Of a stretch of 64,000 nt of DNA, positions 44,736-52,205 are shown piece by piece. The position numbers and the translations under genes were made by a program. The DNA is from Tissierellales bacterium (GTDB lineage: Bacteria > Bacillota > Clostridia > Tissierellales > JASKZW01): the NCBI GenBank assembly GCA_030152145.1, contig JASLIL010000025.1, positions 37,634 through 101,633 on the forward strand. Direction: 5' to 3'. The notes under the pieces were generated by a model. It was not told the DNA's origin, ran no database searches, and saw nothing but the letters and a program-made list of their open reading frames with translations. Position 1 is the first letter of the stretch. Each line of letters begins with the position of its first letter.

Positions 44736-45407
44736 CTAAGCACCTCCTTGTGTACTAATGGACATGATGTTTATAATATTAGGTAATTCCTTCATTTCCT
44801 CAATAGTCTTATCTTCAAAGTTACTATCAACCTCTATAATCATAGTAGCTATATTGTCATCTCTAGTAACCTTCATGTTACCTATGTTAATATCTGCATT
44901 TGAAACAATAGAGCTTATTCTACTTATAGCACCCTTAGAGTCCTTGTACTTAATAAGCACAGTAGGGTATTTTCCAGTAAATTCTATTTCAGCACCGTTA
45001 ATATCACTAATAATTATGTTTCCGCCTCCAATAGACGAACCAATTATGTAGTAATCATCTCTGTCCTTGTATTCAAAAACCATTTTAACAGTATTAGGGT
45101 GAACATAGCCCAGATCAGCTTCTTTAAAGATCATGGTCAAACCCCTATCCTTTGCGATTTGCAGGGACTCAATAAGATCCTCATCATCTGGTTCCATCCC
45201 CAGAGCACCTGCAACCAAAGCTCTATCAGTACCGTGACCCCTATAGGTCTTGGCAAAAGAACCGTGTAGGTGAAAGGTTATCTTCTCAAATCCAGGTCTG
45301 GCTATTTCCTTAGCCACCTTTCCTAATCTTGCAGCACCAGCTGTATGGGAGCTTGATGGTCCAATCATAGTAGGTCCAAGAATATCAAAAATTCTATAGT
45401 CCTTCAT
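44736..45407 (-). CDS. sdaAB: L-serine ammonia-lyase, iron-sulfur-dependent, beta subunit
   Basis: A 223-residue partner of SdaAA. The N-terminal domain has IFDILGPTMIGPSSSHTAGAARLG. The C-terminal ACT domain (about 150-220, YPTVLIKYKDSKGAISRISSIVSNADINI) probably senses an amino acid. TAAGGAGGTATAAA precedes the ATG. It lies 11 bases after the pspC-like gene and is coupled to sdaAA. Confidence 0.95.
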   Translation of the reverse strand: MKDYRIFDILGPTMIGPSSSHTAGAARLGKVAKEIARPGFEKITFHLHGSFAKTYRGHGTDRALVAGALGMEPDDEDLIESLQIAKDRGLTMIFKEADLGYVHPNTVKMVFEYKDRDDYYIIGSSIGGGNIIISDINGAEIEFTGKYPTVLIKYKDSKGAISRISSIVSNADINIGNMKVTRDDNIATMIIEVDSNFEDKTIEEMKELPNIINIMSISTQGGA

Positions 45408-45418
45408 TTTATACCTCC

Positions 45419-45814
45419 TTAGTTATTTTTTCTATCTTTTAATATTATATAAAAGCCTAACAATATGAGTAAAATAGGGCTTAAGCTAAAGATTTCCTTG
45501 AAAAAATATAGAACCTTAGGCCAAACTCTTCTAAATAGAGAGTAAAGACCAAATAAAATCAAAGCTAAGCCAATAAAAACTTTATTATTTGAGTTTCCCT
45601 TGTAGCTAAAATTGTCATAGTAATAATCCGATTCCTCTGGAAGAATTATAGAAGAAACTATATAAAGCAGCATTCCAGGACTTCCAGGTAATAGTATAAA
45701 TAGAAGCCAAAAGAGTCTGATCATAGTAGGATCAACACCAAAAGCCTCCCCAATACCGCCGCAAACTCCAGCGATCATTCTATTACTTGTAGATCTATAC
45801 AATTTTCTTTTCAT
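45419..45814 (-). CDS. PspC domain membrane protein
   Basis: A 131-residue protein. The N-terminal PspC domain (about 3-60) contains NRMIAGVCGGIGEAFGVDPTMIRL and one transmembrane helix. Two further hydrophobic helices follow (about 78-95 and 108-125), a layout seen in LiaI/LiaF-type membrane stress proteins. A TTG at 45820 is in frame, but AAAGGGGG is spaced for the ATG at 45814. It is the first gene of the unit that includes the serine dehydratase, an unexpected partner. Confidence 0.85.
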   Translation of the reverse strand: MKRKLYRSTSNRMIAGVCGGIGEAFGVDPTMIRLFWLLFILLPGSPGMLLYIVSSIILPEESDYYYDNFSYKGNSNNKVFIGLALILFGLYSLFRRVWPKVLYFFKEIFSLSPILLILLGFYIILKDRKNN

Positions 45815-45993
45815 TTCCAAGCCCCCTTTACTATATACATAGTATCAAAAACTAGACAGTTTTTAAATAAATAAATTTAAATTCGGGACCAAATAAGATT
45901 ATACCCAAGATAGGAGAGGATTTAAAATAGAAACATCTTATAGGCATCTTCAGGCCTATAAAGCCTGTAGTAAATTTGTAACCAGCCATAATA

Positions 45994-46022
45994 TTCACAA
46001 GGCCTATAGTTTGTGATAATAT
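45994..46022 (+). promoter_or_regulatory. promoter of the FHA-rodA-pbp cluster with internal inverted repeat
   Basis: TTCACA (45994-45999), 17 bases, TAATAT (46017-46022). TCACAA (45995-46000) and TTGTGA (46011-46016) form an inverted repeat inside the promoter. The word AGGCCTA occurs at 45952, 46000 and 46030 in the same 235-base divergent gap. Confidence 0.5.
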
Positions 46023-46048
46023 AGGTTAAAGGCCTAAAGGAGGTAGAA

Positions 46049-46477
46049 ATGTTTAAATTATTATCAATAGCTTTCAAGTATATATTTATCTTCATTATAT
46101 ATGCCTTCTTATTAAGCATAATAAGATTAATATACTTAGATATAAATAATATAGGTAAGACCAATGATTCAAGGGTCTATTTGAAACTGCTAAATGTAAA
46201 GGAAGAACTGGGATTCAAGGTGTTTGAAAACTATCCATTGGGTCAGGAAGAAACCATAGGAAGAAGCTCTTCAAATACAATAGTAATAAGAGATCCCTTT
46301 ATGTCGAAAAATCATTGCAAGATATATCTTGAGGACAGTAGATACCTTTTAGAAGATCTAAATAGTGCCAATGGTAGCTTCTTAAATGGAGCTAGACTAG
46401 AGGACAGGGAAGGCCTGGACAATGGGGATATAATAAGAATAGGACAAATGGAATTTGTCTTTGTAGAAAAGGATTAG
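46049..46477 (+). CDS. membrane-anchored FHA domain protein
   Basis: A 142-residue protein with an N-terminal transmembrane helix (about 8-30) and a C-terminal FHA domain (about 65-140) showing IGRSSSNTIVIRD, SKNHCKI and NSANGSFLNG, the phosphothreonine-binding residues. FHA domains bind phosphorylated proteins, usually targets of Hanks-type kinases. It is 7 bases before a RodA-type glycosyltransferase gene and near a PBP gene, so it probably links phosphorylation to wall synthesis. AAAGGAGGTAG precedes the ATG. Confidence 0.88.
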   Translation: MFKLLSIAFKYIFIFIIYAFLLSIIRLIYLDINNIGKTNDSRVYLKLLNVKEELGFKVFENYPLGQEETIGRSSSNTIVIRDPFMSKNHCKIYLEDSRYLLEDLNSANGSFLNGARLEDREGLDNGDIIRIGQMEFVFVEKD

Positions 46478-46484
46478 TGGTAAA

Positions 46485-47738
46485 ATGTTTAATATCTTAA
46501 GTGGAAAAGTAAACTACAAAAGGCCGAGAAATTTATTGTTTTTATTTCAAGTACTAGCCATGACCCTTTTATATACTTACGGTCAGGGAAGCGATCAACT
46601 AGATGAAAAAGCTTTAATAATGGGACTTAGTCTAATAGTCCTTATATACCTATCTAATTTCATAATAAACAAATTTTCCAAGGGCGACAGCTACATATTT
46701 CTAATAGTGGCCATGCTTCTAAGCATAGGTCTTATGATGATTTATAGGATTAATCCCAGCCTGGGCACAAGGCAGACCCTTTGGGCAATAATAGGTATAG
46801 TGGCATTTTTCACAACCTATTTTCTCTTAAAAAAACTTTACTTCTTAAAGGATCTAACTATATTTTACGGGGTTGTTTCCATAATACTATTTGTAATGAC
46901 CCTTATATTGGCAGATAGAACCAAGGGATCTAAAAACTGGATCAGCATAATGGGCTTTAGGTTTCAGCCAACTGAAATAATAAAGCTAACTATGATCTTT
47001 ATGATAGCTGGCTACTACTCCAATATAGAAAAATTCAAGGAATACAAGTATGCTTCCTACTATTTACTGGGAACCATATATGTTTTTATAGCATTTTTAT
47101 TTCTCCAAAGAGACCTGGGAACAGTCTTGGTTTTTTATGGAATATTTCTCTTTCTGCAATTTATATACGAAGAAGACAGGAAGCTTATAGTTTGGAATAT
47201 ACTTCTATTCCTCTTAAGTGCAGTTCTGGGAATATTTTTGTTTAACCATGTTAGGGTAAGAATCCTTACCTGGCTGGACCCTTGGACCGATATAAACAAC
47301 AAGGGCTACCAAATAACCCAATCTCTCTTTGCCATAGGCACAGGAGGATTTTTTGGTACAGGCTTAGGTCTGGGACATCCAGACTTTATACCAGAGGTCC
47401 ACACAGACTTTATATTTTCTGCTATTTGTGAGGAAATGGGAGTCTTTACAGGTATGGGTGTTATAATGCTATTTTTAATCCTGGTCTATAGGGGTTTTAA
47501 GATAGCCATAAAGCAGGAGGATAAGTTTTTTAGAATAGTGGCCCTGGGCATAAGCAGTCTTTTTGCCATCCAGGCCTTTATAATACTGGGAGGGGTTATG
47601 AAGATGATTCCCTTAACTGGTATAACCATACCCTTTGTTAGCTATGGAGGAAGCTCTATGCTATCAAGCTTTATATCTCTGGGGATTCTACAAGCTACCA
47701 GTGAAAATCTAGACTTTCAGGAGGAAGGCCATGAATAA
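46485..47738 (+). CDS. FtsW/RodA/SpoVE-family peptidoglycan glycosyltransferase
   Basis: A 417-residue polytopic SEDS protein with about 10 transmembrane helices. Conserved features: DRTKGSKNWISIMGFRFQPTEIIK, the LDPWTD loop with the catalytic aspartate, GLGLGHPDFIPEVHTDFIFS and PFVSYGGSSML at the end. SEDS proteins polymerise lipid II and work with a class B PBP, which is encoded immediately downstream with an 8-base overlap. It is closer to the actinobacterial RodA context than to the mre/minC cluster. Confidence 0.9.
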   Translation: MFNILSGKVNYKRPRNLLFLFQVLAMTLLYTYGQGSDQLDEKALIMGLSLIVLIYLSNFIINKFSKGDSYIFLIVAMLLSIGLMMIYRINPSLGTRQTLWAIIGIVAFFTTYFLLKKLYFLKDLTIFYGVVSIILFVMTLILADRTKGSKNWISIMGFRFQPTEIIKLTMIFMIAGYYSNIEKFKEYKYASYYLLGTIYVFIAFLFLQRDLGTVLVFYGIFLFLQFIYEEDRKLIVWNILLFLLSAVLGIFLFNHVRVRILTWLDPWTDINNKGYQITQSLFAIGTGGFFGTGLGLGHPDFIPEVHTDFIFSAICEEMGVFTGMGVIMLFLILVYRGFKIAIKQEDKFFRIVALGISSLFAIQAFIILGGVMKMIPLTGITIPFVSYGGSSMLSSFISLGILQATSENLDFQEEGHE

Positions 47739-49134
47739 AGAAATCAAGAGGATAAAACTAGTGTTGTTCTTGATCTGCCTTATGTTCTTAAGCCTTGTTC
47801 TTTACCTAACCTACTTTCAGGGTTTTAAGGCAGATAAGATAAGTCAAAATAGCTACAATAAAAGACTTTGGATCAATGAGGAGAAAACCAGAAGGGGAAA
47901 TATAGAAGATAGGAATGGCCTGGTTTTGGCCCATAGTGAAAAAGATGAAGACAGATACAGGAGGGTATATAATTTTGAAAACCTCTATAGCCATATAATA
48001 GGATATAGCTATAGGGAGTTTGGTAAGTCAGGTTTAGAGCTAAACTACAACAATACCCTTTTAAATATAAGTGAGAATTTATCCATAAATGAGATTAAAA
48101 ATCTGGTAGATTCCAGTGGTACAGGTAATAACCTTAGGTTGACAATAGATCATGAAATTCAAAAATACACCAGGGAAAAACTAGAGGGTAGGAAGGGAGC
48201 CATAGTTGTCTCCAATCCTAAAACAGGGGAGATCTACTCTATGGTAAGTCTACCGGACTTTAATCCAGCCAAGCTTAAGGACAACTGGGGATCCATAATG
48301 GAAAATCCAGACAGTCCTTTTATAAACAGGGCCACCTCTGGTCTCTACCCACCAGGATCTAGCTTTAAGCTAGTAACCAGTCTGGGAATACTAGAAAATC
48401 CAGCCATAGATCAGAACTTTTCCTGTCAGGGAAGTGTTCTTGTAGATGGCTACAATTTAAAGGACTATAGTGGCAAGGCCCATGGAGACATTGACCTAGC
48501 TCAGGCCCTAACAAAATCATGTAACACCTACTTTGCCAGCAAGTCTCAGGATCTAGGCAAGGATAATTTTTATAAGCTGCTTTCAAGGGCTTATATAGGG
48601 AAGGAAATAGATTTTGACCTAGCTACAAAGCCCTCTAGAATAGAGGAGAAGTCCAAGATGGGCAAGACCAGTCTGGCAGCAGCCAGCATAGGTCAGGGCA
48701 AGCTTCTAGTAAGCCCCCTAAACATGAACCTAATAACTGCTGCCATAGCCAATGATGGAGTAATGATGAAGCCCATACTAGTAAAGAATGTTATTTCTCC
48801 AAGAAATAATGTAATAAAAACAAACAACCCATTGCCTATGTCCACCTTAACAGATAAGGACCTAGCCAATGAGCTTAAAGATATGATGGTAAGTGTAGTA
48901 AACAATGGTACAGGAAAAAATGCACAACTAGGAAACATTCAGGTAGCTGGTAAAACTGGTACTGCAGAAAATGCCTCTGGTAAGAGTCATGCCTGGTTTA
49001 CAGGCTTTGCTCCAGCAGAGGACCCTCAAGTGGTAGTAACCGTTATTTTAGAAGAGGATGCTAGCACAGGAGGAAAGACTGCAGCACCAATTGCTAGAGA
49101 TATAATCAAGTCAGTAATGGAAAAACATAATTAA
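47731..49134 (+). CDS. class B penicillin-binding protein (transpeptidase)
   Basis: A 467-residue PBP. N-terminal membrane anchor about 9-28; a short dimerisation domain follows. The transpeptidase domain (about 155-465) has the serine nucleophile in S210-S-F-K213, S263-C-N265 and K408-T-G410. It is shorter than typical PBP2/SpoVD and resembles actinobacterial PbpA. It overlaps the SEDS gene by 8 bases, so the two are translationally coupled and likely a functional pair. Confidence 0.92.
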   Translation: MNKEIKRIKLVLFLICLMFLSLVLYLTYFQGFKADKISQNSYNKRLWINEEKTRRGNIEDRNGLVLAHSEKDEDRYRRVYNFENLYSHIIGYSYREFGKSGLELNYNNTLLNISENLSINEIKNLVDSSGTGNNLRLTIDHEIQKYTREKLEGRKGAIVVSNPKTGEIYSMVSLPDFNPAKLKDNWGSIMENPDSPFINRATSGLYPPGSSFKLVTSLGILENPAIDQNFSCQGSVLVDGYNLKDYSGKAHGDIDLAQALTKSCNTYFASKSQDLGKDNFYKLLSRAYIGKEIDFDLATKPSRIEEKSKMGKTSLAAASIGQGKLLVSPLNMNLITAAIANDGVMMKPILVKNVISPRNNVIKTNNPLPMSTLTDKDLANELKDMMVSVVNNGTGKNAQLGNIQVAGKTGTAENASGKSHAWFTGFAPAEDPQVVVTVILEEDASTGGKTAAPIARDIIKSVMEKHN

Positions 49135-49146
49135 GGGGGATTTTAT

Positions 49147-50946
49147 ATGTCTAAGGTACTATATGAAAAGAGAAGTGAAATACCTGAGGAATTTACTTGG
49201 GATCTTAGTCTTATGTATGCAGATGAAGAAGCTTGGAACAAAGACTATGAGAAAGTAATGAAATTAGCAGATGACTTAGAAGCTTACAAGGGAAGATTAG
49301 ATGAATCCAGCCAAACTATGTTTAAGGCCTTGGAGGATAGCCAGGAAATCTATCGCTTGGTCAGCAAACTCTACTCCTATTCTAGTATGAACCTAGACCA
49401 GGACACTAGGGTGGCAGAATCTCAAGCCCTAAAGGACAAGGCTCTAAAGGCCTATGTTTATGTAGAAAACAAGCTGTCCTTCTTTAGCCCAGAAGTTCTT
49501 TCTATGGAAAAAGACAGGCTAGAAGGCTTTTTTGAGGAAAATGAAAAACTAGAGCTTTACAGACAGTCACTTAATAATTTAATAAGACAGAAGGATCATG
49601 TACTTTCACCAAGAGAGGAAAGTATACTAGCCCAAATGGGTGAGGTAGCAGAAGCATCACAGCAGACCTTTGGAATGTTAAACAATGCTGATATAAGCTT
49701 CCCTAGCATAAAAGATGAAAATGGAGAGGAAGTTAAGATTACTCATGGTAACTTTATACCTCTAATGAGAAGTGAAGATAGAAGGGTAAGGGAAGATGCC
49801 TTCAAGGCTCTTTATGGCAGCTATGACCAGTTTAAAAACACCTTTGCCCAAACCCTAAGTGGTAACAGTAAATACAATATATTTGAAGCTAAGATGAGAA
49901 ACTTTGAAAGTGCCAGACAGGCTTCATTATTTAAGAACAATGTAGACACTAAGGTATATGACAATCTAATAGACTCAGTTCATGAGAACCTAGATGCCAT
50001 GTATAAGTATATGGATATAAGAAAGAGGGCTCTTGGACTGGAAGAACTTCACATGTATGACATCTACACTCCAATGCTAAAGGACTATCAAATGGAAGTT
50101 GAGTATGAAAAAGCCAAGGACCTGATACTTAAGGGATTAAACCCACTGGGACAGGACTACCTTAAGATAGTAGAGGAAGGCTTTAACAATAGATGGATAG
50201 ATGTTTATGAAAACACTGGAAAAAGATCAGGAGCCTATTCAGGTGGCTGCTATGACTCCAACCCATATATACTTTTAAACTACCAAAATGAGTTGGACAG
50301 TGTTTTTACTACAGCCCATGAAATGGGTCACTCAATCCACAGCTATTTAAGCCGTAAAAACCAAGCTCCAGTATACGGAGGCTACAGTATATTTGTAGCA
50401 GAGGTAGCTTCAACTACTAATGAGGCCCTACTTTTAGACTACCTACTGGAAAATGCAGAAAGTAAGGAAGAAAAACTTTATCTTTTAAACCACCATCTAG
50501 AACAGTTTAGAAGCACTGTATTTAGACAAACTATGTTTGCAGAATTTGAGAAGATAATATATGAACATGTTGAGGCAGGAGGAAGCTTGACAGCAGACTA
50601 CCTATCAAAGGTTTACAAGGAATTAAATGAGCTTTACTATGGTCCAAATATGGTAGTAGATGAGGAAATAGCCTTAGAATGGGCTAGAATACCACATTTC
50701 TACTATAATTTCTATGTATTCCAATACGCAACAGGTTATTCAGCAGCCATGGCCTTCTCCCAGAAGATATTAAATGAGGGTCAGGAAGCAGTAGACAAGT
50801 ATCTAGGATTCCTAAAGGCAGGTTCATCAGACTACCCTATAAATGTATTGAAAACAGCTGGTGTAGACATGAACACTAAGAAACCAGTAGATGATGCCCT
50901 TAAGATCTTTAGAAAGTTAGTAGATGAAATGGATAAGTTAATATAG
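49147..50946 (+). CDS. pepF: oligoendopeptidase F
   Basis: A 599-residue M3-family zinc peptidase. The HEMGHSIH motif begins at H391, and a second conserved glutamate lies in the EVASTTNEALL segment. It degrades oligopeptides of roughly 7-20 residues in the cytoplasm, in keeping with a peptide-fermenting lifestyle. AAGGGGGATTTTAT precedes the ATG, 12 bases after the PBP stop, so it may be read from the wall operon. A strong terminator follows. Confidence 0.95.
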   Translation: MSKVLYEKRSEIPEEFTWDLSLMYADEEAWNKDYEKVMKLADDLEAYKGRLDESSQTMFKALEDSQEIYRLVSKLYSYSSMNLDQDTRVAESQALKDKALKAYVYVENKLSFFSPEVLSMEKDRLEGFFEENEKLELYRQSLNNLIRQKDHVLSPREESILAQMGEVAEASQQTFGMLNNADISFPSIKDENGEEVKITHGNFIPLMRSEDRRVREDAFKALYGSYDQFKNTFAQTLSGNSKYNIFEAKMRNFESARQASLFKNNVDTKVYDNLIDSVHENLDAMYKYMDIRKRALGLEELHMYDIYTPMLKDYQMEVEYEKAKDLILKGLNPLGQDYLKIVEEGFNNRWIDVYENTGKRSGAYSGGCYDSNPYILLNYQNELDSVFTTAHEMGHSIHSYLSRKNQAPVYGGYSIFVAEVASTTNEALLLDYLLENAESKEEKLYLLNHHLEQFRSTVFRQTMFAEFEKIIYEHVEAGGSLTADYLSKVYKELNELYYGPNMVVDEEIALEWARIPHFYYNFYVFQYATGYSAAMAFSQKILNEGQEAVDKYLGFLKAGSSDYPINVLKTAGVDMNTKKPVDDALKIFRKLVDEMDKLI

Positions 50947-50970
50947 GACTAGGGATTTTAAAAGCTAGCA

Positions 50971-51014
50971 AAAAAAGGACTGGATTCTAGAAAAACTAGA
51001 ACCAGTCCTTTTTT
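50971..51014. terminator. bidirectional terminator between pepF and nadK
   Basis: AAAAAAGGACTGG / CCAGTCCTTTTTT with inner TTCTAG/CTAGAA pairing, suited to both converging transcripts. Confidence 0.9.
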
Positions 51015-51021
51015 AAGAATC

Positions 51022-51834
51022 CTAAAGAAACTTGCTCTTAAGATTCTGCCAGTACATATCCTTATTAAAGTTTAACCTAGATATAGTTTTCTTAGGTATA
51101 GAAAACTCTACCTTGGTAATATTATCATACTTAAACTCTATTCCATCAACTATAACTATAGTTGAGTTCTCATATCTTAACTCAGGCTCAACCCTAATCT
51201 TGATTTCTCCTGGCACTATAGCACTATTACCAAGGGACCTATAGGCCTTTGAATTTATAGGAGACAGGGGAGTAATCTGAAGAGTCTTCAGGGAAGGGTA
51301 GACAACAGAGCCACCACTGGAAAGATTATAGGCTGTACTACCAACTGGGGTAGATATAATCAAGCCATCACCAGAAAAGTTTTCTAGATGATTATTATCT
51401 ATAAAAACCTTTAGGTGGACAACCTTAGACCTAATACCCTTTAAGACTATTTCATTTACACCATAAAGATTAAAGACCTTATTCTTTGTATGTACCTTGG
51501 CATTAACAAGGAAGATTTCCTCTACAGTATATTTTTTCTTCAAGTAATTATCAATAAACTCATCTATATTCTCAGGCAAGATCTCCTGGAAAAATCCTAA
51601 ATGTCCTGTATTAATACCAATAAATGGTATATTGGTAAATCTATATCTGTGGACAGCCCTTAAAAAAGCTCCGTCCCCACCAACACAAATATTCAATTCC
51701 GCATTATTATCATACTTCTCAGGCAGGTAGAAGCCCTTTGCTTCAAATTTCTCCCTAAGTAATCCTGATGTATTTTGAGAAGGTTTATTATAGTTGGAAA
51801 TAATATTTATGGTTCTCTTATTAGAGTTCAACAT
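51022..51834 (-). CDS. nadK: NAD kinase
   Basis: A 270-residue ATP-dependent NAD kinase. The GGDG motif is at 52-55 (VGGDGAFLRAV), with INTGHLGFF, the NEIVLKG segment and STPVGSTAYNLSSGG making up the NAD and phosphate sites. It supplies the NADP(H) needed by TrxB and NfnAB. The canonical GGDGT has alanine instead of threonine. AGGAGGGGTTATG (minus strand) precedes the ATG. It is divergent from the 6S RNA unit. Confidence 0.95.
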   Translation of the reverse strand: MLNSNKRTINIISNYNKPSQNTSGLLREKFEAKGFYLPEKYDNNAELNICVGGDGAFLRAVHRYRFTNIPFIGINTGHLGFFQEILPENIDEFIDNYLKKKYTVEEIFLVNAKVHTKNKVFNLYGVNEIVLKGIRSKVVHLKVFIDNNHLENFSGDGLIISTPVGSTAYNLSSGGSVVYPSLKTLQITPLSPINSKAYRSLGNSAIVPGEIKIRVEPELRYENSTIVIVDGIEFKYDNITKVEFSIPKKTISRLNFNKDMYWQNLKSKFL

Positions 51835-51931
51835 AACCCCTCCTAAGGTAAATTAATATACTATATATTATAACATTAAAAGTTAAATCTTTGTATCTGT
51901 ATTGACAATTAGCTTGAACTTTGTAAAAAAC

Positions 51932-51960
51932 TTGATGAAACTAGAAAAAAAGGGTATAAT
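51932..51960 (+). promoter_or_regulatory. promoter of the 6S-like RNA
   Basis: TTGATG (51932-51937), 17 bases, TATAAT (51955-51960). The start near 51967 coincides with the beginning of the structured RNA. Confidence 0.65.
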
Positions 51961-51967
51961 ATAAATA

Positions 51968-52136
51968 CAATCTACGGTGTACGTTATCTCAAATAATTCA
52001 ACCGACACTTTTAATATACGGGAGTTCGATGTCTGTACTTTAAGAACATGCCTTAACTGGACGTTCAAGATTTATGGCGGAGCACCCACCTCTACATGAG
52101 GGTTTGAATTAGATGGGAGACGGCATTGTGGATCAT
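51968..52136 (+). ncRNA. ssrS: probable 6S RNA
   Basis: About 170 bases with its own promoter and terminator and no credible ORF. The ends close as a long helix: ATCTACGGTG (51970-51979) pairs fully with CATTGTGGAT (52124-52133) if G-U pairs are allowed. The 3' half has ATGCCTTAAC, GGCGGAGCACCCACC and GGGAGACGGC, as I recall from clostridial 6S RNAs. 6S RNA mimics an open promoter and sequesters the sigma-A holoenzyme. The call rests on layout and remembered motifs; a covariance search would settle it. Confidence 0.65.
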
Positions 52137-52148
52137 ACATACTAGAAG

Positions 52149-52172
52149 AATCCATTAATTTGGATTTTTTTT
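52149..52172 (+). terminator. terminator of the 6S-like RNA
   Basis: AATCCA-TTAAT-TGGATT hairpin followed by a T-run. Confidence 0.8.
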
Positions 52173-52202
52173 AAGCCCTATTTCCAGGAGGAAATAGGGC
52201 TT
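52173..52202 (-). terminator. 3' hairpin of the ABC exporter operon
   Basis: AAGCCCTATTTCC / GGAAATAGGGCTT, a 13-bp perfect stem just after the stop codon of the minus-strand ABC gene. On that strand it is followed by A rather than T residues, so termination efficiency is uncertain. Confidence 0.55.
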
Positions 52203-52205
52203 AAT

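Noticed and set aside
45922..46164. 80-residue minus-strand frame in the divergent gap
   Set aside because: No ribosome site, overlaps the FHA gene, composition typical of AT-rich noncoding DNA.
51883..52068. 61-residue minus-strand frame over the RNA gene
   Set aside because: Overlaps the 6S-like RNA and its promoter; no ribosome site.
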